This document shows, one piece after another, positions 9,955 to 20,114 of a DNA stretch of 64,000 bases (the first letter of the stretch is position 1; each line of letters opens with the position of its first letter). This stretch comes from Bombardia bombarda. Its lineage: Eukaryota > Ascomycota > Sordariomycetes > Sordariales > Lasiosphaeriaceae. Position numbers and translations under genes: made by a program. The DNA is taken from assembly GCA_030512295.1 (NCBI GenBank), contig JAULSR010000004.1, positions 2,790,001-2,854,000 of the forward strand, written 5' to 3'. Under the pieces are notes generated by a model that saw only the letters and a program-made list of their open reading frames with translations, had not been told where the DNA came from and ran no database searches.

Positions 9955-11858
9955 ATGGGCTCCACCAACCCCTCCACCTGGGAGTCCATCTCCCTCCAAA
10001 AACGCGCCTCCCTCTCTGCCTCGATCCCGCCAGAATGGCGCATCCCGTCACACCTCCTCCCGCCGCCGTCCCAAACCGACGTGACTATCTTCCCAAAAAC
10101 CTCTGGCTGGTTCACTCCCGAAGAACTCGCCATCACCTCCTCCTCCGCCGCCTCCCTCCTCTCCGATCTGGCCTCGGGCAAGCTCACCTCGGTTGCCGTC
10201 ACCACCGCCTTCTGCAAGCGCGCCGCCGCCGCCCACCAGTTGACCAACTGCCTCTCCGAGATCTTCTTCGACCGTGCGCTAGCGACGGCCGCAAAGCTCG
10301 ATGACCACCTCGCGCGCACGGGCAAGACGGTCGGCTCGCTCCATGGGCTGCCCGTGTCGCTCAAGGATAATTTCAACCTTATCGGTGTCGACAGCACGGT
10401 GGGATTTACATCGCACGTGGGCGACCCGGCGAAGGAGGATGCGCTGCTTGTGGAGATGCTGAGGGATAGGCTCGGCGCGGTGTTCTATGTCAAGACAAAC
10501 GTGCCTACGGCTATGATGATTGCTGAGACGGTGAATAATCTGACGGGGAGGACGGTGAACCCAAAGAATCGGAGGCTGACGAGCGGAGGGAGTTCTGGGG
10601 GAGAGAGCGCACTGATTGCGTTTGGGGGAAGTGTGTTGGGGGTGGGGACTGATATTGGTATTACCTCTTTTTATCCCTATTCCTTGCAGGCGTTGGTTGT
10701 ATATCTGCTGGTGTTGACGATTTTATCACAGGTGGCTCCCTGCGCATCCCCGCCGCCTGCACCGGCCTCTTCACAATCCGCCCGTCCTTTGGTCGCTTCC
10801 CCACCGGCTGCTGCCGCAGCGGCATGCCCGGCCAGGAGGCTGTTCACTCGGTCAACGGCCCGCTGGCCACTTCTCTCGATGATCTCGAGTACTACTGTAA
10901 GTCGGTTGTCGACGCGGAGCCATGGACCACGGATCCGAAATGTATGCCTATCCCCTGGCGGCAACCAGACCTTCCCCAAACTGCCTCCGGTAAGACCGCG
11001 ACAAAACTCAAGGTCGGCATCATCTGGCATGACAACGTCGTCCTGCCTACCCCGCCCGTCACCCGCGCCCTGCAGATCGCCAAGGAGAAGCTGCTGGCTG
11101 CCGGGCATGAGGTGATTGACTGGACCAAAATCATTGGCGACGCGCACAAAGTGGGCGCGATCCTTTTGATGCGCATGTTTGTGGCCGACGGCGGCAAGGC
11201 GGTGGCCTGGGAGCTGGAACGGACAGGCGAGCCGTTGCGCCCCGAGATGGCGCCGTTTGCCAATGCCGAGGAGCTTGGCAGCTATGCCATGTGGAAGCTC
11301 CACTTGGAGCGGTCAGCTTTCCAGAAGAGGTATCTGGATCTGATGAGGACGGCTGGCGTGGATGTGCTCTTGGGCCCGACGATGCCGTTCGCCGCGGTGG
11401 AGAATGGGACATTTAGGCATGGTGAGTTGTGGTCACTTCCATGTTCGACCTTATGAAAGAATTACAGGAGGAAGAATGGAAATCGAACCAGTCGGGGTTT
11501 GGGGCTGACTGAATTGCTGACTTGGACAATAGTTGGATACACTGGCGTCTTCAACGTCCTCGACTACTCCTCCATCTCGTTCCCTACCGGGGTGGTGGTT
11601 GACAAGGACATTGATCGGCCTTTGAAAGCGAGTGATGGGTATACGCCACTCAGCTCGACGTGCGCGGCCATTCACAATGAATGTAGGTTGCCTTCATCGG
11701 GCCGTCGAACCCTTGCTAAGAAGGTGGTGGGCTTACAAAATCTAGATAACCCCGAGGCTATCCATGGTATGCCGGTAAGTCTGCAGCTTACGGCGAAAAG
11801 GCTGGAGGAGGAGAAGGCCATTGCTATGTGCCGTATTGTTATGCATGCGATGGCTTGA
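9955..11858 (+). CDS. Amidase (acetamidase/AmdS-like amidase-signature enzyme)
   Basis: Four exons (9955-10657, 10732-11421, 11533-11682, 11746-11858) with consistent phases give 551 residues. The amidase-signature catalytic triad is complete: Lys137 (VSLKDNFN), cis-Ser213 (GGSSGGES) and nucleophile Ser237 in GTDIGGSLRIPA. The spacings of 76 and 24 residues match this class. The family hydrolyses small amides to acid and ammonia, usually in the cytosol, for nitrogen supply. The C-terminal IHGMPVSLQL block is also typical. Intron 1 (74 bp) falls inside a glycine codon two residues before the nucleophile, so intron retention would remove catalysis. Exon 4 contains GTAAGTCTGCAG in frame, which is coding and far too short to be an intron. 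Substrate is unknown; it could equally act on indoleacetamide or fatty amides. Confidence 0.92.
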
Positions 11859-12251
11859 ATGTGTGATAGCGGAAGATGCTGCGCGCCCATGGGCCAGATA
11901 TTTGGTAATGTGGGAAGAGAGCATGTAGTGTGCTCAACCACTCGTAAACAATAGTGTGACACTTGTAAAGTTTTGTTCTCGCTGTGGGTCACAGGATGCA
12001 CAGATATTGTCCTGGAAAGTTATGCGACTCGTTCTGTGAACCATAGCGAGAGAAATGCATCTGACAACGGAGATGACGTCACCTATCACACCATCATTCT
12101 ACGGGGACTGAAAGGGGGGGGGGGCCGAAAACGTTCAACGAACGTGCAGTTGCCAAACTGATTACGTAGATCAATCGCGGCACATAAGAAAAATATCGCA
12201 TCATCAGTGTGACTCTTACCCACTGTCCTCTTAAAAACTAACCTAGCTAAA
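11859..12251. other. Intergenic between amidase and acyltransferase
   Basis: About 390 bp between two genes in the same direction, holding the amidase 3' UTR and the acyltransferase promoter. A 10-base G run occurs near 12115. No other feature is visible. Confidence 0.5.
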
Positions 12252-13927
12252 ATGGGTCGCAAGGAAATTCACCACCTCTGCCCATCTAATGACCAAGGTC
12301 AAGCTACGGCTGACAAAACTGACCGTTTTTCGCTTTCGACTAACGATTGTCGCTCGGCTCCCATCTTTCTGCAGTTCTGCCTCTATTTCGCTGTCGGGAA
12401 TCTAGACGTCAACACAGTCGCCGCAGCTATTGCATCATTAAAGTCGGGCCTCGAAGCGACTCTCACCCAATATCGTGGACTACTAGCCGGTACCATCGAG
12501 AAGAATATCGGTGACGAAAACGAGTCAGGCTTGAGTTACTCGATTGTAGTTGACAAAGACTCAGCCGTCCACTTCACGGTGCACTGGCTCGACAGCAACG
12601 ATGATGCGCCATTCTTTACAGACCTGGCAGATCATGATTTTGCCAGCACGCAATTGAATGATGTTTCCCTCTTCTGTCTAGAAGAGATGGCATTCAGCCG
12701 CGACACGGGCCCTGCGTCTCCAGACAAACACCCTCCTGTGTTTGGCGCTCAAGCCAACATCCTCCCTCACACCACTGACAACGACGACAACGATGCTCAG
12801 TGTCATGGCATAGCCCTCACCATCCATTTTCACCACTGGGCCATGGACTTTGCGGGCTTTGTGGGTCTGGTCCAGCACTGGGCAGAAAATACAGCAGCTC
12901 ATATTCCAAGCCGAGGCGATGACGAGCGCCAAGGCACCGATGTTGCTTTATCCCCAATAAACATACTAGACCTAGCTTGCCTCGATCGGACAAGTCCCAG
13001 CATTCAACAGCTGAATCTCCCGATCAAGAAACAGGAAAAATGGGAGCTACTAAACACCGCACTAGCACACCCATCAGTTTCCCTTTTCCTTTTCCACCTG
13101 AGCAAAACCAAGGCAGAGACGCTAAAACAACTGGCCACACCATCCACAGCAGACGGCAGTGGCTCAGAATCACGCATCTCTACATACGACGCCTTCTCCG
13201 CCCTCTGGTGGCGTCTCCTAACCAAACACCGCGCCAAGACGAACACAATTTCTTCGGAAGATCTCAACAACACATGTGCAGAATTCTCCGCTGTCGTCAA
13301 CATGCGATCCAGGGTCGTGCCACCTCTTCCAGCGCGGTACATGGGCAACGCTCTACTGCCCATCTCCTCCTCCTCTCTATCAGAGCCACAGACGCAGATG
13401 TTAACCCTCACCCAAGTCATATCAGAAGCGCCACTCGCCAAGCTAGCTGCGCATATCCGTGCCGTAACGAACTTAGCTACTGGCAGTCCAAATTCTAAAG
13501 CGCAACAGCAGGATGTTCAACAAAATCGCCACCCCATCCCCGCCATGACGTTCAAGGTGACCGACTGGCGAGGAGGAAGATCATCGAATAGTATTCTTGA
13601 GGCCGATTTTGGGCCTTTGCTCGGCAAGCCACGCTGTTTTCGGCATCTCTTTGGTAATAGCAAGAATGTATCGTCATCGAATATCTACGTGTATCCGCTG
13701 AGATATCGACATACTGGCGGTAAGGGGGAATAGCCCCCAAGCAGAAGCACGGACGCCGTGGAGCTGATGATTTGCCGGGCACAGAACCTGTGTGGGTTGA
13801 CGGGGAGAGGGAAGAGGAAGGGGTATTTGAGTTTTCTGTACCTGTCGAAGAATCTGCAGTGGGTAGATTTCTTGAGGATGAGGACGTGAGAGAGTGGTTT
13901 GAGTACAAGGGGGTGGAGGTGGCTTGA
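12252..13927 (+). CDS. BAHD-like acyltransferase (fungal transferase family)
   Basis: Two exons: 12252-13719 and 13785-13927, separated by a 65-bp intron (GTAAGG...GCTGATG...ACAG). The junction is phase 1 and gives 536 residues. The catalytic motif HHxxxD is present as HHWAMDFAG (His194-His195, Asp199). The second family motif, normally DFGWGKP, appears as DFGPLLGKPRC, with a two-residue insertion and no Trp, so the structural loop is altered. The short last exon supplies the usual C-terminal strand FEFSVPVEESAVGRF and a terminal helix ending WFEYKG. Such enzymes move acyl groups from CoA thioesters to hydroxyls or amines of secondary metabolites or mycotoxin precursors. The acceptor is unknown. 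A gene call that misses the last intron would lose the C-terminal 47 residues. Confidence 0.88.
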
Positions 13928-14069
13928 CTGAGATGGCTAGGTTGCTGACTGTTGTCGTACATCCTCAACCCCTTTTCACAGTGAGCCAAACCTTTAGGAT
14001 GCCAGGCCGAGCGGCGTCCAGTCAGTCTGGCTCGTTGCCACTTTCTTTCAACCATGCTATGTTCACACT

Positions 14070-16629
14070 CTAAACAAGAGTCACTAGCGTAGGTGTAACA
14101 TCCCCCCAGACTTGACGACGCGTGCTACCCTTATATCCTCCCCCAAACGTATTATCCAGCATCCCAAGCCGCTCATACGCCCCGGGAGTCGTAACAGAAG
14201 GTGCCAGAACCATGACAAAATGGTGGTCAACACCTCCGAGTGCGAACCGCGTCTTTGCCGGCATCCAGCGGCCAAGCTCAAGGCAGTAAATCGTTCCATG
14301 AAACCCTTTGATCCTATCTCCCTGCCGTCCCCTCCTAGCAGTTTGTATCATTTTCCCCGACGCCGGACTGACAGCCTCTACACTAACCAGCGGCACATCC
14401 ATCAGCACCCCACTATTATACGACTTGTAGTACGTGTCAAGACGAACAGCAGCCGACTTTGCATCTCCAGACGGCAAATGTCCATGAAACGTAATCTCCA
14501 TTTCGACAATCCGCCCTTTGACCACCACGCTCCGCCCAGATGCGAGCTCCATGAACTGATTTGATTCACGAGTAACCTGACCATGCTCGACAAGGCTACA
14601 GTGCGACACAAACGCACCCAGAGAAGGGCCTATGACTGTGTGACTGACTGCGTGGCGTATCGACATCCAGCTCCAGGTGGGCATGTTGAGCTCGATATCC
14701 TCGGGTGTTAGGAGCGGCACCTTTTCGCCGTAGGAGACTTCAGGCCTCCAGCACAAATCTTCGACGAAGCGGTCCTGCCAGAGGCCGGCGAGATATGGCG
14801 CCCCGATAAAGCCGTGCATGCGTGCGGCAATACTAGAGATGGCTGCCATGATGTCGCTGCGCTCGGTTAGTTGTCGCTGGGTGTACTCGGCTACCAGGTG
14901 GCGCCATGAGGCCTGGATCTTGTTGCGCATTTTTCGTGCCTCTGTTAGGTGTACTTGTTAGTATCCAGGTCGGGGACAACACAGTGCAGAACCACTAACC
15001 TTTCTCCCCCTCCATTGAGCTTGGCGCCTCAAGCTCCTGCCATTTCCTCAAGGGCCCCGACTCCCTCACTCTATGATCCTCACTTCTCGTATCCTCCTGA
15101 CACTCCCAAACTGTCCCCTCATCCGTAAAGTGAACAACCCTAGTCGACAAAATCCTCTCCTGCAGCGTCCACGCCCTCGACGACAACGGCCCCGGGATAG
15201 TCTCAGACCCGCTCGGCGCAGTGGCAATACGCGCCCAGCCAGCAATGGCAGCAAACTCTTGTCGTGCAACCCTCGTCGTCCGTCGGGCATAGACCATCGT
15301 TCCCCTCTTCATCTTAAGCCCACGGCCAATCTTGGCAGTCATGGAAACACTCTCGGGACCGTAGTACTTGATCTCCTCCGCCTGCGCAATGATCCCAGGC
15401 CGAGGGCGCAGAAACTTCTCGTCGCCACAGGCGGACGATGATGCCGAGACGGTCAGGTAGGCATTCGCATAGTAGTCGCCCATCTTGGGCGCCTCGATCG
15501 TCCAGTCTTCCTTGTCTTGCTGGATGATGCAGAGCGAGTCGATCCAGACGTGGCGGATGCCCAGGCGCCATGCCACCATGATGCCGTCTTGGAATGTCTC
15601 GGGCATGGCGTCCCACTCGATATTGCGGTCAAAGTTTTGCATGACATCTCTTGTCAGCAACAGTCTCTTCTTTGCCGTCTCTTTTGGTCCCCAGCAGTGG
15701 CTAAGCGCGACGTATGGCGGCGGCTGTTTGTCAGATGGGTCTGGACGGTACAGTCTGACAGATGGGATGGAAGCACTATGGCCCTTTCCAGTCATCGAGC
15801 CCTCCAGGAGCAGAACCCGCTTGGGCAGTGGAGTCACAGCTCGTCGTTGACAAGCCGTATGCGTCTCTGTGCATATCCTCTCGCAGTCTCTCACAAAGTC
15901 AAAACACTCCTCTGAGCCAGCGTCTCTGGCAAGCTGACCGGCTGCTCCCATGGTTGGAAGGCCAGGGATTTCGACATCTGGTGGCCGAAATAGCTCGATG
16001 CCAATTGTATCACGGTCGCCTGGCCTGGGCGGCGATGTCACCGTCAGCAGCACCGGTTGGCCCTCGACAAGGGTGACGCGCTCAAGATACTGCGGCCAGG
16101 CGTGTTTATGCTCCTTGTCCTTGGATAGAACCTTGTTGGCGGCGCGAAAGAGGAGATCGCAGTAGCCGCATTTCTCTGTCTGCCAGACGACGCGCGTGAG
16201 GCAGTTTTCTGTGATCTGCTGCAGCTCGACGGACGAGACAATGCGGCCGCCTGACCTTTGAGCTTCAGCCTGAGGGTGGCCGCGGGGGTCGAGGTTGTAG
16301 CAGACGTGGCATTTTGGGGCTTTTGCTGACGCCAGCCATGATTCATCGTGAATGAGCTCGGTGGCCAGGTTGTCCTGGTTGGTTTCGTCGATTGAGTCTG
16401 CTGCCTCTATCTCATCTTCGTCGTCATCCTGTTTTCACAGCGGATTTAGTGTCATTGACTATAGTGTCATTGACTAGAATGACCCCAAAATTTGTCTTTG
16501 ATCAGAATAGGTTCTCACGTATTTGCCAAAGCCCGTCTCGCGCATGACAACATCGGCCTCGTCAAACTTGCCAGCTATGAGAAGGCTGGCCACCTTGCTG
16601 CTGATCTCGCGTTCGTATTGTGACACCAT
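14070..16629 (-). CDS. HET-domain protein (heterokaryon incompatibility type), 803 aa
   Basis: Three exons: 16519-16629, 15000-16428 and 14070-14941; introns of 90 bp (GTGAGA...ACAG) and 58 bp (GTTAGT...CTAAC...CAG). Phases agree. The N-terminal region has CHVCYN (about residue 77) and CGYCDLLF (about 123), the Cys pairs that commonly precede HET domains and may bind metal. The HET domain starts near residue 275 with YVALSHCWG and includes VWIDSLCIIQQ, YYANAYLTVSAS and RAWTLQERILS. The C-terminal half ends with a beta-rich region typical of the family. HET proteins trigger cell death upon allorecognition in ascomycetes. Whether this one is a functional incompatibility gene is unknown. The frame is fully open, unlike the neighbouring NACHT gene. 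Confidence 0.9.
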
Positions 16630-17347
16630 TGTTACAGGTATTTGAAGAGTTGTGTGGACATGAGCCAGGGCGCGTTTGGCGCCTCTGCACCAGTATTTGA
16701 AGAGGCGAGGTCTAGTTTGCGGCTGAACTCAAGTGGCGTCCTCCCATGCTCAAACAGGACATCACCCTCCCGACATTCTGGTCGGCGCTAATTTTCTGGG
16801 CAGTTTTGGGCCCTTGGTCGGCATGTGTGATATAGTCTTGGCAAAGTCTAGACTTGGTTGGATGTCCGATTCAGCTCTTGGGCCGGTTCCGGGATAGGAA
16901 CAGGGGATTTTGTCACTCTTTTGATAATCGACAGGTTGTGATCTAACATCATCGTGGACATTCCAACCCTAGATGGTACCTTAGACTAGCATTTATTCAC
17001 ATCCACTCCCAACTATCATCTATGATTCATCATCTCAGTCTCTTTATATTATTGGCTAATCTCGACCTACTTAGAACACCTTACCCCTCCCTCCCATAAG
17101 GCGTCATTAGGCAGGTCACACCTTGGGACCACGAGAATGGTTCGATGTATATAAAAGGACTTGCTGCTAGCTTTTCCCAGACACGAGCATTTGGTCAGCC
17201 TATGGATACTCCACTTGGCAACCCAGTACTGTTGCTGATATGCCCGCAGATCTCGAGGATTATTCATCGTTAACCCCTTGCGAGACCGAAAACATCGGTT
17301 ATTCCCAGAAATCAAGCGTTGAATCTGAGCCTTAACGACAAGCAACA
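16630..17347. other. Intergenic upstream of the HET gene
   Basis: About 720 bp upstream of both the HET gene (minus) and the small gene at 17348 (plus). TATAAAA occurs at about 17151 before the latter. No other feature is seen. Confidence 0.45.
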
Positions 17348-17847
17348 ATGGTTTCAAGAAGAACACAAAATGCGCAGGAGTATCTGCGACACAAATCCGC
17401 CAAGGATATGCTGGTTCTTGGAATGGTCCTACGAGAGGGCGAGTTCTCCCAGGCAACAGACAAAGACGGCAGCCGATACCACACTTGGTCCATCCCCACG
17501 ACCGAGATCTCAAGGTCAATGCTCGAGGGCAAGCTAGTTTATGTCCTGAAGTCATATGCCTGGTTCTATAAACCACAACCTGCTAGCACACATCAGCTAG
17601 AAAGCCACGAGATTCACTTTTATGACCAGAAGACCGGGAAGAAAACCGTCGATTGGAGCGTTTTGAGTTCTATCATGCCAGCACCTCCAAAGTTGGGACC
17701 ATAGCAGCTGGTCCGTGTCTCGACCTAGTCCGACATCATGGAGCACTGAACGAGTTGCTGGGGAGGAACAAGGCTTGCGGATTTACACGGCAGGGAGGTG
17801 TGCGTCAGCTATGTGACAGAGGCAAGGCGGAGGAGTCTATTAATTAA
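17348..17847 (+). pseudogene. Small unknown gene, probably frameshifted
   Basis: A first frame starts at ATG 17348 (context caacaATGG) and reads 118 codons to a TAG at 17702-17704. The composition is good to about residue 101 (HEIHFYDQKTGKKTVD). From there a second plus frame (about 17653-17847) continues with equally protein-like sequence (ERFEFYHASTSKVGTIAAG) for about 64 codons. A single missing base in the T run near 17655 (GATTGG) would join them. No GT-AG intron fits. This suggests a roughly 166-residue ancestral protein broken by a 1-bp deletion, or a genuine 118-residue product with a chance second frame. The family is not recognised. Confidence 0.4.
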
Positions 17848-18343
17848 ATCTAGCCCTTCAGAGGGGCAGAACATAGAGCCTATGACTAGGTGTGATTTAG
17901 CAGAAGCAAGTACATTATAAGAGATTGACTCATTAACTTGCATTCCGGTCTACTAACATAGCAATAACCTATTCATGGCGCAGACCAACGCATGAAGCGA
18001 TTCGTAAGGTGAAACTTTCATCCCACGGTGAGCCACCCCAATATTCACGAGATCGTATCCTTGACTTAGTGTCACGCCGAGGTTTAATCACGCCTATAAT
18101 TCAGTGAGTAACCACTCGTAGGCTTCGACACTTATACTCATTTATCCAGCATCCGTGACCTATGGATGATACATATCTACTGCCTATTAAGTACCCAGAG
18201 CTGCGCTCGTTTATTCTTTCCTACGACAACATCTTCGACCGGCTTCACTACAAGAATTTACTCGAAATCGCCAGGACAAGTCACACAGCCACACAACCAC
18301 AAACAACTGCAAGCGGGATATCAAGATACCAATCCCCATCACG
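17848..18343. other. AT-rich intergenic region, upstream of small Cys-rich ORF A
   Basis: No gene is supported. The last 150 bp resemble in layout the leader of the second Cys-rich ORF (CCTATTAA..., ACATCTTCACC..., then CACACAACCACAAACAAC), which suggests both leaders derive from one duplicated unit. Confidence 0.45.
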
Positions 18344-18580
18344 ATGTGTACCAATGTCTACCAGGTATATTGGTGTGGAACGTCATATCACCACAGAGAT
18401 AACGTCATTCCATGCGAGCTCGCTAGACGCAGATCTGATTACCAAACTCCTTGGATCTTCTGCCATCCAAGATACCAACCAAGAGAAATGACCCAAAGGG
18501 TCTGCAGACAAAAAAAATACTGTGCCCCTACGCTGATTGCCAGGTCTGCCTATACTGGCGTGGCTACGGCGCTCGTATAG
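18344..18580 (+). CDS. Small cysteine-rich protein, copy A (78 aa)
   Basis: The ORF opens with MCTNVYQVYWCG and has Cys at positions 2, 11, 24, 40 and two more downstream. No signal peptide is visible, so it is probably intracellular. The same start architecture (Met-Cys, then Cys-Gly at 11-12) is found in copy B 1.2 kb further on, and I know many unnamed 50-90-residue fungal proteins with this MC-x8-C opening. The shared leader sequence upstream supports a tandem duplication. The part after residue 55 shows no resemblance to copy B, and an intron there is possible (CCAG|GTCTGCC at about 18540). Function unknown. Confidence 0.45.
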   Translation: MCTNVYQVYWCGTSYHHRDNVIPCELARRRSDYQTPWIFCHPRYQPREMTQRVCRQKKYCAPTLIARSAYTGVATALV

Positions 18581-19533
18581 TGCCGCCGTCACAGTGAGCA
18601 TGGCAACGAGTAATTAGCGATTCCCCTGGTGGCAATAAATGTAGGTGCCCTGATAAAGCATCGGATTTAAGGGTCATTTTTAACCCGTCCAATATCAGCG
18701 AGGAGATTGCCAGACGCATGATAGTTTACCACCCCGTAGTGTCAAATGACACTACCAACTATCCGTAGTGTCCGCGAAATTTGACATATCAGGAGCTGCC
18801 GGATGAAGGGTGTTGGGGATCAACCTGTAGAATAGCAGGTCTGGGTGGGTACATATCGGGCTTCGCTTCGCGGTGATAGAGATGGGGAATACAGGCACAG
18901 TACGCCAGTGAATGGCGAGTGTTTTTGGGATTGAGATGCCGATAATGGTTGGATAGGTATATTTCAGAGCTTAATCAGTTACCATCGGGGGATAGGACAA
19001 ACAAGGATGATTCACGGTGACTGCGTCATAGTCCCTTGCACGGTCAGCTTATCTGATCATTTAATGTCCATGGGGTAACCCAACACCGTCCAGACAGAGA
19101 GAGAGGTCATCAATCAGCAGGTAGAGAAGAAGCGAGAGTGTTATGACGCTTTAGTTCCTTTTTTTTCCTTGTAAGTACCTCATACCAACTCTTGTTACTG
19201 AGGTTTACCTTATTTCTCCCAGCCAAAGTATACGGATGGGGGAAGAGGGGGTTGGTCTACTTGGCAACGTAAATGTAACAGGTGGTAGCTTCCGATACAC
19301 ATAGTCATCTCTCCAGCAGTCATGACATAATGACATGTCAAAAAAAAGAGAAAGTCTACCTATTTAACGCCCGGAATTATACGCATCCATTCTGTCCCAA
19401 AACTACATCCTTACCATCTTCACCAAGTAAAAACACACAACTCTTCAAATCGCCAACATATACAACCACACAACCCCACAACAACAAGCACAACCGACTC
19501 CAAACAGAGTGCTGGCATTCCAAACCCCTCAGA
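18581..19533. other. Intergenic between the two Cys-rich ORFs
   Basis: About 950 bp without a gene. It contains the inverted repeat at 18736-18755. From about 19360 it holds the presumed promoter and CA-rich leader of copy B. Confidence 0.45.
18736..18755. repeat. Short perfect inverted repeat
   Basis: GTAGTGTC, a four-base spacer, then GACACTAC form a perfect 8-bp-arm hairpin. A further GTAGTGTC copy follows about 10 bp later (near 18765-18772). It lies between the two small Cys-rich ORFs. It could be a palindromic regulator site or a footprint; nothing decides. Confidence 0.4.
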
Positions 19534-19761
19534 ATGTGCGCCAAAATCTATTGGTCTTTTTGGTGTGGAAACCAATCGTTCAAAAATTTCAATCGATGCG
19601 ACGCCAAAATCAGAGAAGGCCCGGGTCATAGATGCCCCGACGACATGCTGATCAAGCAGTGGCATTGTCTCAAAGAATACGTACTGTGCTACAATATTCA
19701 CTGTATTTCTTGCCGCCCATGGCGGCCCCATGGCCGACGTCCCGTACGTCCCCGCAGATAA
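19534..19761 (+). CDS. Small cysteine-rich protein, copy B (75 aa)
   Basis: The ORF begins MCAKIYWSFWCGN. Cys lie at 2, 11, 22, 34, 45, 52, 57 and 60. Positions 2 and 11-12 (Cys, Cys-Gly) match copy A exactly; the spacing after that is looser. The pattern CD-x10-C then a WHC motif is what I recall for a widespread, unnamed class of small fungal proteins. The C-terminus is basic (RRPVRPRR). No signal peptide. The leader contains ACCACACAACCCCACAACAAC, close to the leader of copy A. A metal-binding role is an inference from the Cys spacing only. Confidence 0.5.
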   Translation: MCAKIYWSFWCGNQSFKNFNRCDAKIREGPGHRCPDDMLIKQWHCLKEYVLCYNIHCISCRPWRPHGRRPVRPRR

Positions 19762-20114
19762 GTCCAGCAACGATGAGTGCTCTACCGTGGACAAGGAGCA
19801 GCATTTTCACTGGGGCCAATACATGTAGGCGTGCTGGTATGCGTCGCATTGAGGTCGCTTCTAAGCTTTTCAGGCACATGACGGTCCGTCTTCTACATCA
19901 AGCACACGAAGAGTCGCCTGGCGATGAGTGTGAGGGAAGCACGTTGAACGTATTGGAATACATGGCTTTTCGGTGGTTCGGATAGGGGGCAGAGGCGTTG
20001 TGTTCTAGTGAGCTATAGCATGATTTTGCGATCGTATTGGTTTTCTGATGCAATTAGGCTACCACGAAAGAACATGATACAAAAATCACTAAGTAATGAT
20101 TATTACAGACTAGC
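19762..20114. other. Intergenic, no feature seen
   Basis: About 350 bp between copy B and the end of the NACHT relic. Open frames here are short and unconvincing. Confidence 0.4.

Noticed and set aside
11766..11785. GTAAGT...CAG inside exon 4 of the amidase
   Set aside because: Only 12 nt apart; the sequence codes for the conserved VSLQL block.
7145..16629. Secondary-metabolite cluster (MFS, amidase, acyltransferase)
   Set aside because: No PKS, NRPS, terpene synthase, P450 or cluster regulator is present; adjacency alone is too weak.
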